Shown here: positions 57,944 through 64,000 of the stretch, piece by piece
Layout of the letters: each line of letters starts with the position of its first letter
How positions within the stretch are numbered: the stretch's first letter is position 1
Origin: JAGVSR01 sp964589785
GTDB lineage: Bacteria > Pseudomonadota > Alphaproteobacteria > Rhizobiales > Hyphomicrobiaceae
NCBI GenBank assembly: GCA_964589785.1
Contig: CAZPUQ010000003.1
Location: 186,001 to 250,000, forward strand
Length of the DNA stretch: 64,000 bases
Reading direction: 5' to 3'
Notes under the pieces: generated by a model
Seen by the model: the letters and a program-made list of their open reading frames with translations, nothing else
The model's database searches: none
What the model was told of the DNA's origin: nothing
Position numbers and translations under genes: made by a program

Positions 57944-58723
57944 ATGACGACGTATAGAGTTCGGGCCGCCTGTCTCGCGGCGCTCGTTTTGGCGCTTCCG
58001 ACCGCGGCGACGGCACAGCGCGACATGGAGCGCTTCGACGAGCGCTCCTTCTACGACGACAAGCGCGGCGGCCAGTGGGACCGAATCGGGCAGGTGACGG
58101 TGCGGCCGCGCGTGGAGCGCGAGGTGCTGCGCGTCTCACCGCGCGAGGAGGCCTTCAGCCGGATCGGCCTGCGCGCCTATGACGGCGACATCGAAGTCGT
58201 GGAGCTCAACGTGCGCTTCGCCAACAACGAGACCGAGCGTTTGCGCGTCAACCGGGTGATCCGGGCCGGCACGGGCATGCCGCCGATCGATCTCAGCGGC
58301 CGGGCCCGGCGCCTGAAGGAGATCGAGGTCGTCTACCGGCCGTTCGGTCCCGCGCGGCTGGAGATCGTCGGGCGCGAAGGCGGCCCGGGACCGGGCGCGG
58401 GACGCTGGCAGCCGCTCGGATGCCAGAAGGTCGGCTTCCTCGACGGCAAGGACGTGATCCGCGTCGGCAAGAACGAAGGCCAGTTCCGCGCCGTCAAGCT
58501 CTCGGTCCAAGGCAACAAGGTGAGACTGGAGAACCTTCGCGTCGTCTATGGCAACGGCGAGGCCGAGGACCTTGCGGTCCGTACGGTCATTCCGGAGGGC
58601 GCCGAGACGCGGGCCATCGATCTGTCGGGCCGGCGTCGCGGCATCGACCGGATCGAGCTGCGCTACATCCCCCAGATCAACTTCGGCGGGCGCGCCAACG
58701 TCTGCGCCTTTGGCCAGCAGTGA
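57944..58723 (+). CDS. exported protein with two related beta-domains (DUF2541-like)
   Basis: 259 residues. A signal peptide (about 1-24) is followed by two similar halves. Each has a strand pattern ending in [VI]-DLSGR-x(3-5)-I-x-[EL]-[VL]-x-YRP/YIP, at about 115-140 and 225-248, after an ELNVRFANNE or NLRVVYGNGE strand. Two cysteines lie in LGCQKVGF and near the C-terminus. The second half resembles DUF2541 (YaaI-type) proteins as I remember them, so the family link is tentative. It is followed 14 bases later by another small exported protein gene. Confidence 0.75.
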   Translation: MTTYRVRAACLAALVLALPTAATAQRDMERFDERSFYDDKRGGQWDRIGQVTVRPRVEREVLRVSPREEAFSRIGLRAYDGDIEVVELNVRFANNETERLRVNRVIRAGTGMPPIDLSGRARRLKEIEVVYRPFGPARLEIVGREGGPGPGAGRWQPLGCQKVGFLDGKDVIRVGKNEGQFRAVKLSVQGNKVRLENLRVVYGNGEAEDLAVRTVIPEGAETRAIDLSGRRRGIDRIELRYIPQINFGGRANVCAFGQQ

Positions 58724-58737
58724 GAATGGAGTCTCTC

Positions 58738-59001
58738 ATGATCGAACGCTATGCAGTCGCGACGCTGGCTCTGGCGCTGGGGGCGGGTCTGGCCCTCGCC
58801 GCGCCGCCCGCCTCGCAGGATGCGTGTCTTGAGCAATCGTTTGCGCTGGCCGAGAAGGCGGCCAACAAGAAGCTCGATAAAGACGCGCAGACGAAGGTCG
58901 AAGGCCTGCTGACCGCTCTCGAGGGCAAATGCACTTCCGGCGACCTCGCTGGCGCCGAGGCCGACATCAAGGCTGTCGAAGCCGCGATCGAAGGCAAGTA
59001 G
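58738..59001 (+). CDS. small exported two-cysteine protein
   Basis: 87 residues. A signal peptide ending near ALA-APP (about 1-21) is followed by a about 65-residue helical domain with two cysteines (DACLEQSF and EGKCTSGDL), which could form a disulfide. GGAG lies seven bases before the ATG at 58738; ATG 58726 is an alternative. It is in an operon with the two-domain exported protein and ends before a strong terminator. Family not recognised. Confidence 0.75.
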   Translation: MIERYAVATLALALGAGLALAAPPASQDACLEQSFALAEKAANKKLDKDAQTKVEGLLTALEGKCTSGDLAGAEADIKAVEAAIEGK

Positions 59002-59021
59002 CCAACGTCGCCCCACATGAG

Positions 59022-59057
59022 AACGGCGCCCCGCTGCCGCGGGGCGCCGTTTCTGTT
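59022..59057. terminator. strong hairpin between convergent small-protein and P450 genes
   Basis: ACGGCGCCCCGC, loop tgcc, GCGGGGCGCCGT: a perfect 12-base stem followed by TTCTGTT on the plus strand and preceded by TGAGAA (TTCTCA on the minus strand). It lies about 20 bases after the stop at 59001 and 17 bases beyond the end of the P450 gene, so it may serve both. Confidence 0.8.
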
Positions 59058-59073
59058 GCAGATTCCTGAAGGG

Positions 59074-60438
59074 TCAGCTCAGCTCGCGGACGCGGAACTT
59101 CAAGCCGCCCTTCGGCGTCAGCGTCACCGTTCCGTTGAGGCCCGGCGGCTCGTGGCCGAGGTACTCCGGCCGGAAGCGGCGCAGCAGGATCGAAAGCGCG
59201 AGCGTGTTCTCCACCTGGCTCATGGCGCCGCCGATGCACGAGCGCTTGCCGGCGCCGAACGGCAGGTAGGAGTACTTCACCTGTCCCTTGGTCGAGCCCA
59301 TCCAGCGCTCGGGGCGGAACTCCTCAGGCTCCGGCCAGAAGCGCGGATTGTGATGCGCGCCGTAGCCGAAAATCACGACGCGGTCGCCGGGGCGGATCTC
59401 CTTGCCGCCGATGGTGTCGGCCTTCGTCGCAACGCGGATGAGGCCCCACACCGGCGGATAGAGACGCATCGTCTCCTGGATGACGGCCCGCGTGTAGGCA
59501 AGCGCGGAGTAGTCCGCCGCGGTCGGCTCCCGGTCGCCGTAGGTCTGCTCGCCCTCCTTGCGGATGCGGTCGGCCGCCTCGGGGTGCTTGGAGACGAGGT
59601 ACATCGCCCAGGCGAGCGTCAGCGCCGTGGTCTCGGTGCCGGCCCACAAATACTGCTTGATCTCGTCGATGGCCTGCTGCTGGTCGAACTCCGGAACGTT
59701 GGGATCGGCGGTCACGGCCTCGATCATCTTCAGGAGCGTGCGCTCGCGCTGCTCGCGCGGGTCCGCCGCCAGGACGGCCAGCGGCACGGACCCCCAGGCT
59801 TCCATGGCCTTGGCGGCGTCCTCGTCGGTGACCTCGAACTCCTCGTTGGTCACGACTTTGAGGCGGATCGCCTTGTGGTTCATGACGTCGGTGTAGGTCT
59901 TGACGCACTTGAAGACGAAATGCGGATTGAAGGGCATGTCGCGGTCGAACAGCGCCTTGCAGATCATGTCCGCGGCGAGCGTCCACGTCTGCTCGACCAT
60001 CTCGAACGTCTCGCCTTTCTCGGCGAGCTTCGACCACAGCTCCATCTTCGTGCGAATGGCCTGCAGGAAGTAGGGAATGTATTCCGCAAACATGTCCGGA
60101 TGGAACGCGGGCTGCTGCGGCATGCGGATCTTCTGCCAGAGCACGCCGTCATGCGTGATCATGGACTTGCCGAAGACCGGCTTCAGGCCGTCGAAGTACT
60201 TGATGTAGTCGTCGGCCTTCTGCACGAGCACGTGCTTGAAGTGCTCCGGGTCCGTCAGGAAGACGACGCGCTGGTTGGGCAGGTTGACGGTGATGACCGG
60301 GCCATAGCGGTCCGCCATCATCTGCAACGTGCGCATGGGGTTCTCGGGATCGGCCTTGGTCAAAGCTGTGAGCTTGAACCAGATGCTGTTCGCCTCCCCC
60401 AGTCCCTGGACGTGCCCCAATTCCTGTTGAACTGTCAT
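59074..60438 (-). CDS. cytochrome P450
   Basis: A 454-residue haem monooxygenase. The I-helix oxygen motif is AGTETTALTLAW (Ala-Gly-x-Glu-Thr-Thr). The ExxR motif is QETMRLYPPVWG, followed by a PERF-type FRPERW. The haem loop FGAGKRSCIGG places the ligand at Cys401. There is no membrane anchor, so it is soluble and needs separate redox partners, none of which lies in the window. The layout resembles CYP102A haem-domain and CYP4-like proteins more than CYP51. The start at 60438 has GGAG about ten bases upstream. Confidence 0.95.
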   Translation of the reverse strand: MTVQQELGHVQGLGEANSIWFKLTALTKADPENPMRTLQMMADRYGPVITVNLPNQRVVFLTDPEHFKHVLVQKADDYIKYFDGLKPVFGKSMITHDGVLWQKIRMPQQPAFHPDMFAEYIPYFLQAIRTKMELWSKLAEKGETFEMVEQTWTLAADMICKALFDRDMPFNPHFVFKCVKTYTDVMNHKAIRLKVVTNEEFEVTDEDAAKAMEAWGSVPLAVLAADPREQRERTLLKMIEAVTADPNVPEFDQQQAIDEIKQYLWAGTETTALTLAWAMYLVSKHPEAADRIRKEGEQTYGDREPTAADYSALAYTRAVIQETMRLYPPVWGLIRVATKADTIGGKEIRPGDRVVIFGYGAHHNPRFWPEPEEFRPERWMGSTKGQVKYSYLPFGAGKRSCIGGAMSQVENTLALSILLRRFRPEYLGHEPPGLNGTVTLTPKGGLKFRVRELS

Positions 60439-60812
60439 GCCTAAGTCTCCGAGCCGCACTTTACGGCCTCTCAATCTTCCGGCGTGTTTCGTCCGGCGTG
60501 TAGTTGGACCGGCGTCTTTGGGCCGGCGTATTGGGCGGTGCGCACCTTGACCGATGCCTCTGACCGATCACCTCTGGCGCCTCTGGCGCCTCCGACATCC
60601 GCAACCCTGCTCGACGACGAGGCGGGGCAGACGGCGGCGGTCAGGCGCAAAGGCGCTCACGACATTAGCCTCGCCCGCCGAACCCTCGATATCCGACCGA
60701 GGGGCTTGACTAACACCGGCTTCCACGGGGTGTCCATGAGAGGGCGCCGTGCCGCGTCAATTTATCGGCGCACGGTAACCAATTGGGCACGCGTATAACT
60801 AATCGCATTGAT
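60439..60812. other. intergenic region upstream of the P450 gene
   Basis: About 370 bases, not credibly coding. It holds four CCGGCGT direct repeats at 60479-60529 and a small tandem CTCTGGCGC duplication near 60570. A lower-GC stretch at about 60760-60830 continues into the end of purN. Confidence 0.5.
60479..60529. repeat. four CCGGCGT direct repeats upstream of the P450 gene
   Basis: CCGGCGT occurs at 60479, 60493, 60509 and 60523, spaced 14, 16 and 14 bases, all in one orientation. The intervening sequence is T/G-rich. The cluster lies 41-91 bases before the P450 start, where regulators would bind, but no known operator matches. Confidence 0.5.
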
Positions 60813-61469
60813 TTACAGTTCCGGAGAGAACTGTGTCGAAAATCTGTTAACGCCCGAAACGGCCACTGTTTTATTGCCGTTGACGTCGATCAGATCGGCC
60901 GCGAACAATTCTAAAATGCGAGGATAGAGCCGGTGCTCCGCAGCAAGCACGCGGGCGGCCAGCGTTGCCTCCGTATCGTCGGGGTGAACCGCCACGACGG
61001 CTTGGCCGAGAATCGGCCCTTCGTCCATCTCCGGCCGGACGAGGTGCACCGTACAGCCGCTGAACTTGACGCCGGCCGCAAGTGCCCGGGCGTGCGTGTG
61101 AAGGCCCTTGAACGCGGGCAAAAGGGAGGGGTGGATGTTCAGCATGCGGTCACGCCAGCTCTCGACGAAGGCCGGCGTCATGAGGCGCATGAAGCCGGCC
61201 AGGCAGACGAGATCGACGCGCGAGGCCGTCAGCACGCCCTGCAACTGGCTCTCGAAGTGCGCCCGGTCGCTGTAGAGCTTGTGATCCATCGCCAGCGCCG
61301 GGATGCCCTGCTCCTTCGCCCAGGTGAGGCCCGCGGCCTCCGGGCGGTTGGAGACGACGACGACGATCTCGGCCGGATAGTCCGGCCGGCGGGCCGCCTC
61401 GACCAGGCTCACCATGTTGGAGCCGCGTCCGGAAATCAGGATCGCGGTGCGCTTCTTCGGTGCGGTCAT
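60813..61469 (-). CDS. purN: phosphoribosylglycinamide formyltransferase
   Basis: 218 residues, the folate-dependent third step of purine synthesis. ILISGRGSNM binds the GAR phosphate. NIHPSLLPAFKGLHTH carries the catalytic Asn and His, with the catalytic Asp later in HLVRPEMDEGPILGQ. purM, its common partner in alphaproteobacteria, is not next to it. It lies 85 bases after a cytochrome c gene on the same strand. Confidence 0.96.
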   Translation of the reverse strand: MTAPKKRTAILISGRGSNMVSLVEAARRPDYPAEIVVVVSNRPEAAGLTWAKEQGIPALAMDHKLYSDRAHFESQLQGVLTASRVDLVCLAGFMRLMTPAFVESWRDRMLNIHPSLLPAFKGLHTHARALAAGVKFSGCTVHLVRPEMDEGPILGQAVVAVHPDDTEATLAARVLAAEHRLYPRILELFAADLIDVNGNKTVAVSGVNRFSTQFSPEL

Positions 61470-61554
61470 GCTCTGTCCGTCGGCCGCCTGCTCGCTTCAG
61501 GCGAAGCGCATAGCACGCCGCTGCCGCGGCAGGGAGGGCATCTCCCGAAGCGCG

Positions 61555-61998
61555 CTATTTCCTCTGGATCGTTTCCAGGTAGTTGACGAGGGCCTGCATG
61601 AGCGCGCGGGCGCGCTTGTCGACCTCGGCCGGGTCCTCGCCGGGCTCGCCCGTGGCCCGGTAGCGCGCACCCCAGATCGGCATCTCACGCTTGCCGTGCG
61701 CCGGGATCACGCCCCGGCCGTCGATCATGTCGTAGATCGCGCGTGCGGGGAAAATGCCGCCGTTGGCCTTGGCGAGCCGGGTCAGGTCGGCCGGCATGAC
61801 CGAGAGGGACTTGGCCTGCGGTCCATCGCCTTTGCCATCGAGCCCGTGGCACGGCATGCACGCGATCTCGTATTCGGTGAGGCCGATCGGGTCCTCGCCC
61901 TCCTCGTCGTCGGCCGCCAGAGCGGAGCCGATAAGCAAGGCCGTTGCGGCGAGGGCGATTGCAAGGCCGCCCGATGCGATGAGGGATCGGTGTGACAT
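61555..61998 (-). CDS. c-type cytochrome, class I-like
   Basis: 147 residues. A signal peptide (about 1-29) is followed by a single haem site CMPCH at about 47-51. Possible axial Met residues lie in SLSVMPADL and KREMPIWG, as in alcohol- or sulfide-oxidation-associated cytochromes. Periplasmic. It follows the ATP-grasp gene by 12 bases and is likely cotranscribed with it, a combination I do not recognise. Confidence 0.9.
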   Translation of the reverse strand: MSHRSLIASGGLAIALAATALLIGSALAADDEEGEDPIGLTEYEIACMPCHGLDGKGDGPQAKSLSVMPADLTRLAKANGGIFPARAIYDMIDGRGVIPAHGKREMPIWGARYRATGEPGEDPAEVDKRARALMQALVNYLETIQRK

Positions 61999-62010
61999 GA
62001 CATTTCTCTC

Positions 62011-63546
62011 CTAGACCGGGAAGGCGCGGCCCCCTTCGTGGTCGAGGACGTCGACCGTCTTGCGGTAGAGCGCCTCGGCCCGCTCGTGGGTCTCGCCGAT
62101 GGCGACGATGCCGAGCTTGCCGTACTCGGACAAGGCGCCGATCAGATGAAAGGCGACGCCCTCGGCCCTCGCGGCATTGAAATGCAGCTCGTTCATGACG
62201 GCAATGTCGATGAGGTCGTCGGGCGTCAGGCCGCAATAGAGCGGGGATTCGAGATTGTCGGAGGCATAGTAGCAGCGCGGCCGGCCGGACGGCGTATGGA
62301 AGAGCCCGGTCTGCGGATCGTAGCGGCCATCGGTGAGGTACTGGAGCATGATGAAGGGATGGGTCGTTCCGCCTTTGCGCAGGTTGATCTCGATGGCGAC
62401 GTGGCGCCAGCCGTCCGATTCCTTGACCGAGACGAAGTCGATGCCGAACCGCCCGAGCACACCCTTCGATGCGAGCACCGCGGCGGCTTTGAGGCCCTCG
62501 CGCTGGATGTCGAGCCGGTAGGCCTCGGCCGCGGGGAAGCGCGCGCCGAGAAAGATCTGGCCCGTCTTGCCGCCGAGCACCTGATCGTGCGTGGAGATCG
62601 CCTCGAGGGTCCCGGCAGGATCGACGCGGAACTGCACCGAGGGGCTCTCTTTCACGTCTCCCGGGATCCACTCCTCTACGATGCCGCCCATTGCGGCGAG
62701 CTTGCGCTGGTAGAGGTCGAACGTCATTCCCCGCGCTTCGAAGGCAAGGCAAGGCAACCGGTCTGCGATCCACGGCACCAGGGCCGGTCCTTGGGGCGCG
62801 CCGGCAAAATCGAACACGGCGTTGCCCTCGCCGGAGAACCCCTCGTTGATCTTCACGACGGCCTTCTTGAGATCCGGCTTCTCGCGCTTCAGCTCGGCGA
62901 GCGCGCGGGCCGCATCGGCGGCATCGTTGAGATCCTCGTACCCGGCCGGCAGGGCGACGCCCGCCTCGCGGAAGATCTTGCGCGAGCCGCTCTTGGAGCC
63001 GAGGTGCAGCAATGACGGATCGCAGCCGTAGATCGGAATCCCCAGGACGAGTGCCAGCCGTCGTTCGAGCTCGGAGACGGTGAAGCACGTCATATGCGCA
63101 ATGGCGGCCTCGCCGATGGCCTCCCTGATGCGCGCGATGAGACGAGGCCGCGCGAGCACCTTCTCGGTGAGCGGCGCGGGGCTCGCATCGTCGCAGGCCA
63201 AGAGTGTCAGGCGCCGGCGGGCGTGCTCGCTCGGAATGCCGGGCAAAAGGTGAAGGTAATAGTCGATGATCGCGGCGGAGACTGGTGTGCTGGTGACGTA
63301 GACGAGGCGGGTACGCGGCAGGCGCAAGAGCATGAGCAGGCACAGCATCCGCTCCTCGTAATGCGCGACGCCGGAAACTTTCGCCATCACCTGCTGGTCG
63401 AGGCTGAGGCTCGGGATGACGAGCACCGTGCGCGGCCCGTTGGGATCGCGGAAGATGGTCTCGAACTGGGTGACGAGCGCGGCCTGCAGCTCCGCATAGC
63501 GTTCGCGGTCAGTCGCGCTCGGCGGATGATGCAATGCGTCGTCCAT
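62011..63546 (-). CDS. ATP-grasp protein related to the peptide ligase PGM1
   Basis: 511 residues. The N-terminal domain (about 35-200) has the pattern of PGM1/IQCH-type ligases: VIPSLSLDQQVMAKVSGVAHYEER, LVYVTSTPVSAAIIDYYLHLL. The ATP-grasp domain follows, with KAVVKINEGFSGEGNAVF (ATP-binding Lys and Gly-rich loop), EEWIPGD and the metal-binding EINLRKGGTTHP. PGM1 joins peptides in pheganomycin synthesis, but most relatives have unknown substrates. It follows a truncated gene by 52 bases and precedes cytochrome c, so a three-gene unit is likely. Confidence 0.85.
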   Translation of the reverse strand: MDDALHHPPSATDRERYAELQAALVTQFETIFRDPNGPRTVLVIPSLSLDQQVMAKVSGVAHYEERMLCLLMLLRLPRTRLVYVTSTPVSAAIIDYYLHLLPGIPSEHARRRLTLLACDDASPAPLTEKVLARPRLIARIREAIGEAAIAHMTCFTVSELERRLALVLGIPIYGCDPSLLHLGSKSGSRKIFREAGVALPAGYEDLNDAADAARALAELKREKPDLKKAVVKINEGFSGEGNAVFDFAGAPQGPALVPWIADRLPCLAFEARGMTFDLYQRKLAAMGGIVEEWIPGDVKESPSVQFRVDPAGTLEAISTHDQVLGGKTGQIFLGARFPAAEAYRLDIQREGLKAAAVLASKGVLGRFGIDFVSVKESDGWRHVAIEINLRKGGTTHPFIMLQYLTDGRYDPQTGLFHTPSGRPRCYYASDNLESPLYCGLTPDDLIDIAVMNELHFNAARAEGVAFHLIGALSEYGKLGIVAIGETHERAEALYRKTVDVLDHEGGRAFPV

Positions 63547-63598
63547 GGCGTCCTGCTCTGGCGGCCGTTGTCGGGCCGGTCGCGTCGATGGACCTGCG

Positions 63599-64000
63599 TC
63601 AGGGGCCGGCGGGCGTCCCGTCGCGTGCGATCCGGTGCATCAGGTAGCCGAGGCAATCAAGCTCGACGGCACGGCGATCGCGCGTCAGCATGGCCGGAAT
63701 CGCCGCTTTGGCGAGGCGGATCGTGTCGCCGTGGTAGGCGAAGAAGTCCTCGACGTCCGGCCTCGTTCCGCCGGGGTGAACCTCAAGGCGGGCCGCCTTC
63801 GTGCCGCCGAGCGTGCCGAAGGCGACGCCGGGCTCGAGCTCGGCGAAGTTCAGGTGATCGAGGTCAGGGCGGAACTGGAGGTCGGCGGCGGAGCCGTCGA
63901 AGGAGAAGCTTGCGGACGCCGGCACCTTGACGATCGCGTGCGTCTGCATGAGGTCGAGGTCGCCGTCGGGCACGGGGTGCTCGGGGAAGTGGGAAAGAGA
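63599..64000 (-). CDS. C-terminal part of an unrecognised protein (runs off the window)
   Basis: The frame is open from the window edge to a TGA at 63599-63601, giving 133 residues. Sequence such as HAIVKVPASASFSFDG, NFAELEPGVAFGTLGG and a final helix with DCLGYLMHRI looks like a folded domain. The first codons visible (HFPEHPVPDGDLDLMQ) read as coding sequence, so the true start lies outside. I do not recognise the family. It lies 52 bases upstream of the ATP-grasp gene on the same strand and is probably its operon partner. Confidence 0.7.
   Translation of the reverse strand, partial: SLSHFPEHPVPDGDLDLMQTHAIVKVPASASFSFDGSAADLQFRPDLDHLNFAELEPGVAFGTLGGTKAARLEVHPGGTRPDVEDFFAYHGDTIRLAKAAIPAMLTRDRRAVELDCLGYLMHRIARDGTPAGP

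Noticed and set aside
60484..60798. 104-codon frame upstream of the P450 gene
   Set aside because: It covers the CCGGCGT repeats and a tandem CTCTGGCGC duplication. There is no ribosome site and no protein-like pattern.

Overview
The window is GC-rich alphaproteobacterial chromosome, most likely from a member of Hyphomicrobiales. This rests on gene content and order: a senC/regB/regA redox-control locus, an mmcB gene, a DUF2007 gene in a coupled cluster, argH-lptM-lysA followed by a TIGR02302-type gene, small Flp pilins with TadE-like proteins, an ispE-linked TPR protein, and a perfect CtrA-type box. No rRNA, tRNA, CRISPR array, prophage or insertion sequence was seen. The genus cannot be named from what is visible.

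Layout. 0-11 kb: the 5' end of a cytochrome c gene, a class A penicillin-binding protein behind a CtrA box, a YgjP-type metallopeptidase, senC divergent from regB-regA, mmcB, mutM, two tandem paralogous membrane proteins and a PPK2 kinase. 11-24 kb: a large unrecognised membrane protein, a small unrecognised protein, an alpha-2-macroglobulin/PBP1C pair, a PHB-depolymerase-like lipoprotein and an outer-membrane beta-barrel protein. 24.4-25.05 kb: a tandem array with a 170-bp unit. 25-32 kb: TIGR02302-type protein, lysA, lptM and argH on the minus strand, interrupted by an opposite-strand methyltransferase gene, with tlpA divergent from argH. 32.4-33.6 kb: a compositionally distinct hicA-hicB pair whose antitoxin carries a repeat tail matching the neighbouring small protein. 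33.8-36 kb: dapD-dapE. 36-39.5 kb: two Flp pilins, a stand-alone CpaC-type N-terminal domain and two TadE-like proteins. 39.6-45 kb: TetR regulator, glyQ, small membrane genes, sppA, a tRNA1(Val)-type methyltransferase, DUF2007 and ispB. 45-52 kb: ispE, a TPR protein with an inserted peptidoglycan-binding domain, a small acidic exported protein, an intergenic repeat cluster, ETF-QO and a uracil-DNA glycosylase. 52-59 kb: a GyrI-like protein, a pair of arsenosugar-type glycosyltransferases, a PA0069-family radical SAM protein, a GYF-domain protein, ndk and two small exported proteins. 59-64 kb: cytochrome P450, purN, cytochrome c, a PGM1-type ATP-grasp ligase and a truncated gene at the edge.

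How the genes work together. Several form coherent functions: lysine/diaminopimelate supply (dapD, dapE, lysA) beside cell-wall synthesis and protection (two class A PBPs, alpha-2-macroglobulin), redox sensing and respiratory assembly (SenC, RegBA, c-type cytochromes, ETF-QO), isoprenoid and quinone precursors (ispE, ispB), and surface pili. The most unusual signal is the HicB antitoxin with a chimeric C-terminal repeat. Next are the duplicated 3' end of the ETF-QO gene, whose codons differ only at synonymous sites, and the peptidoglycan-binding domain placed inside a TPR protein.
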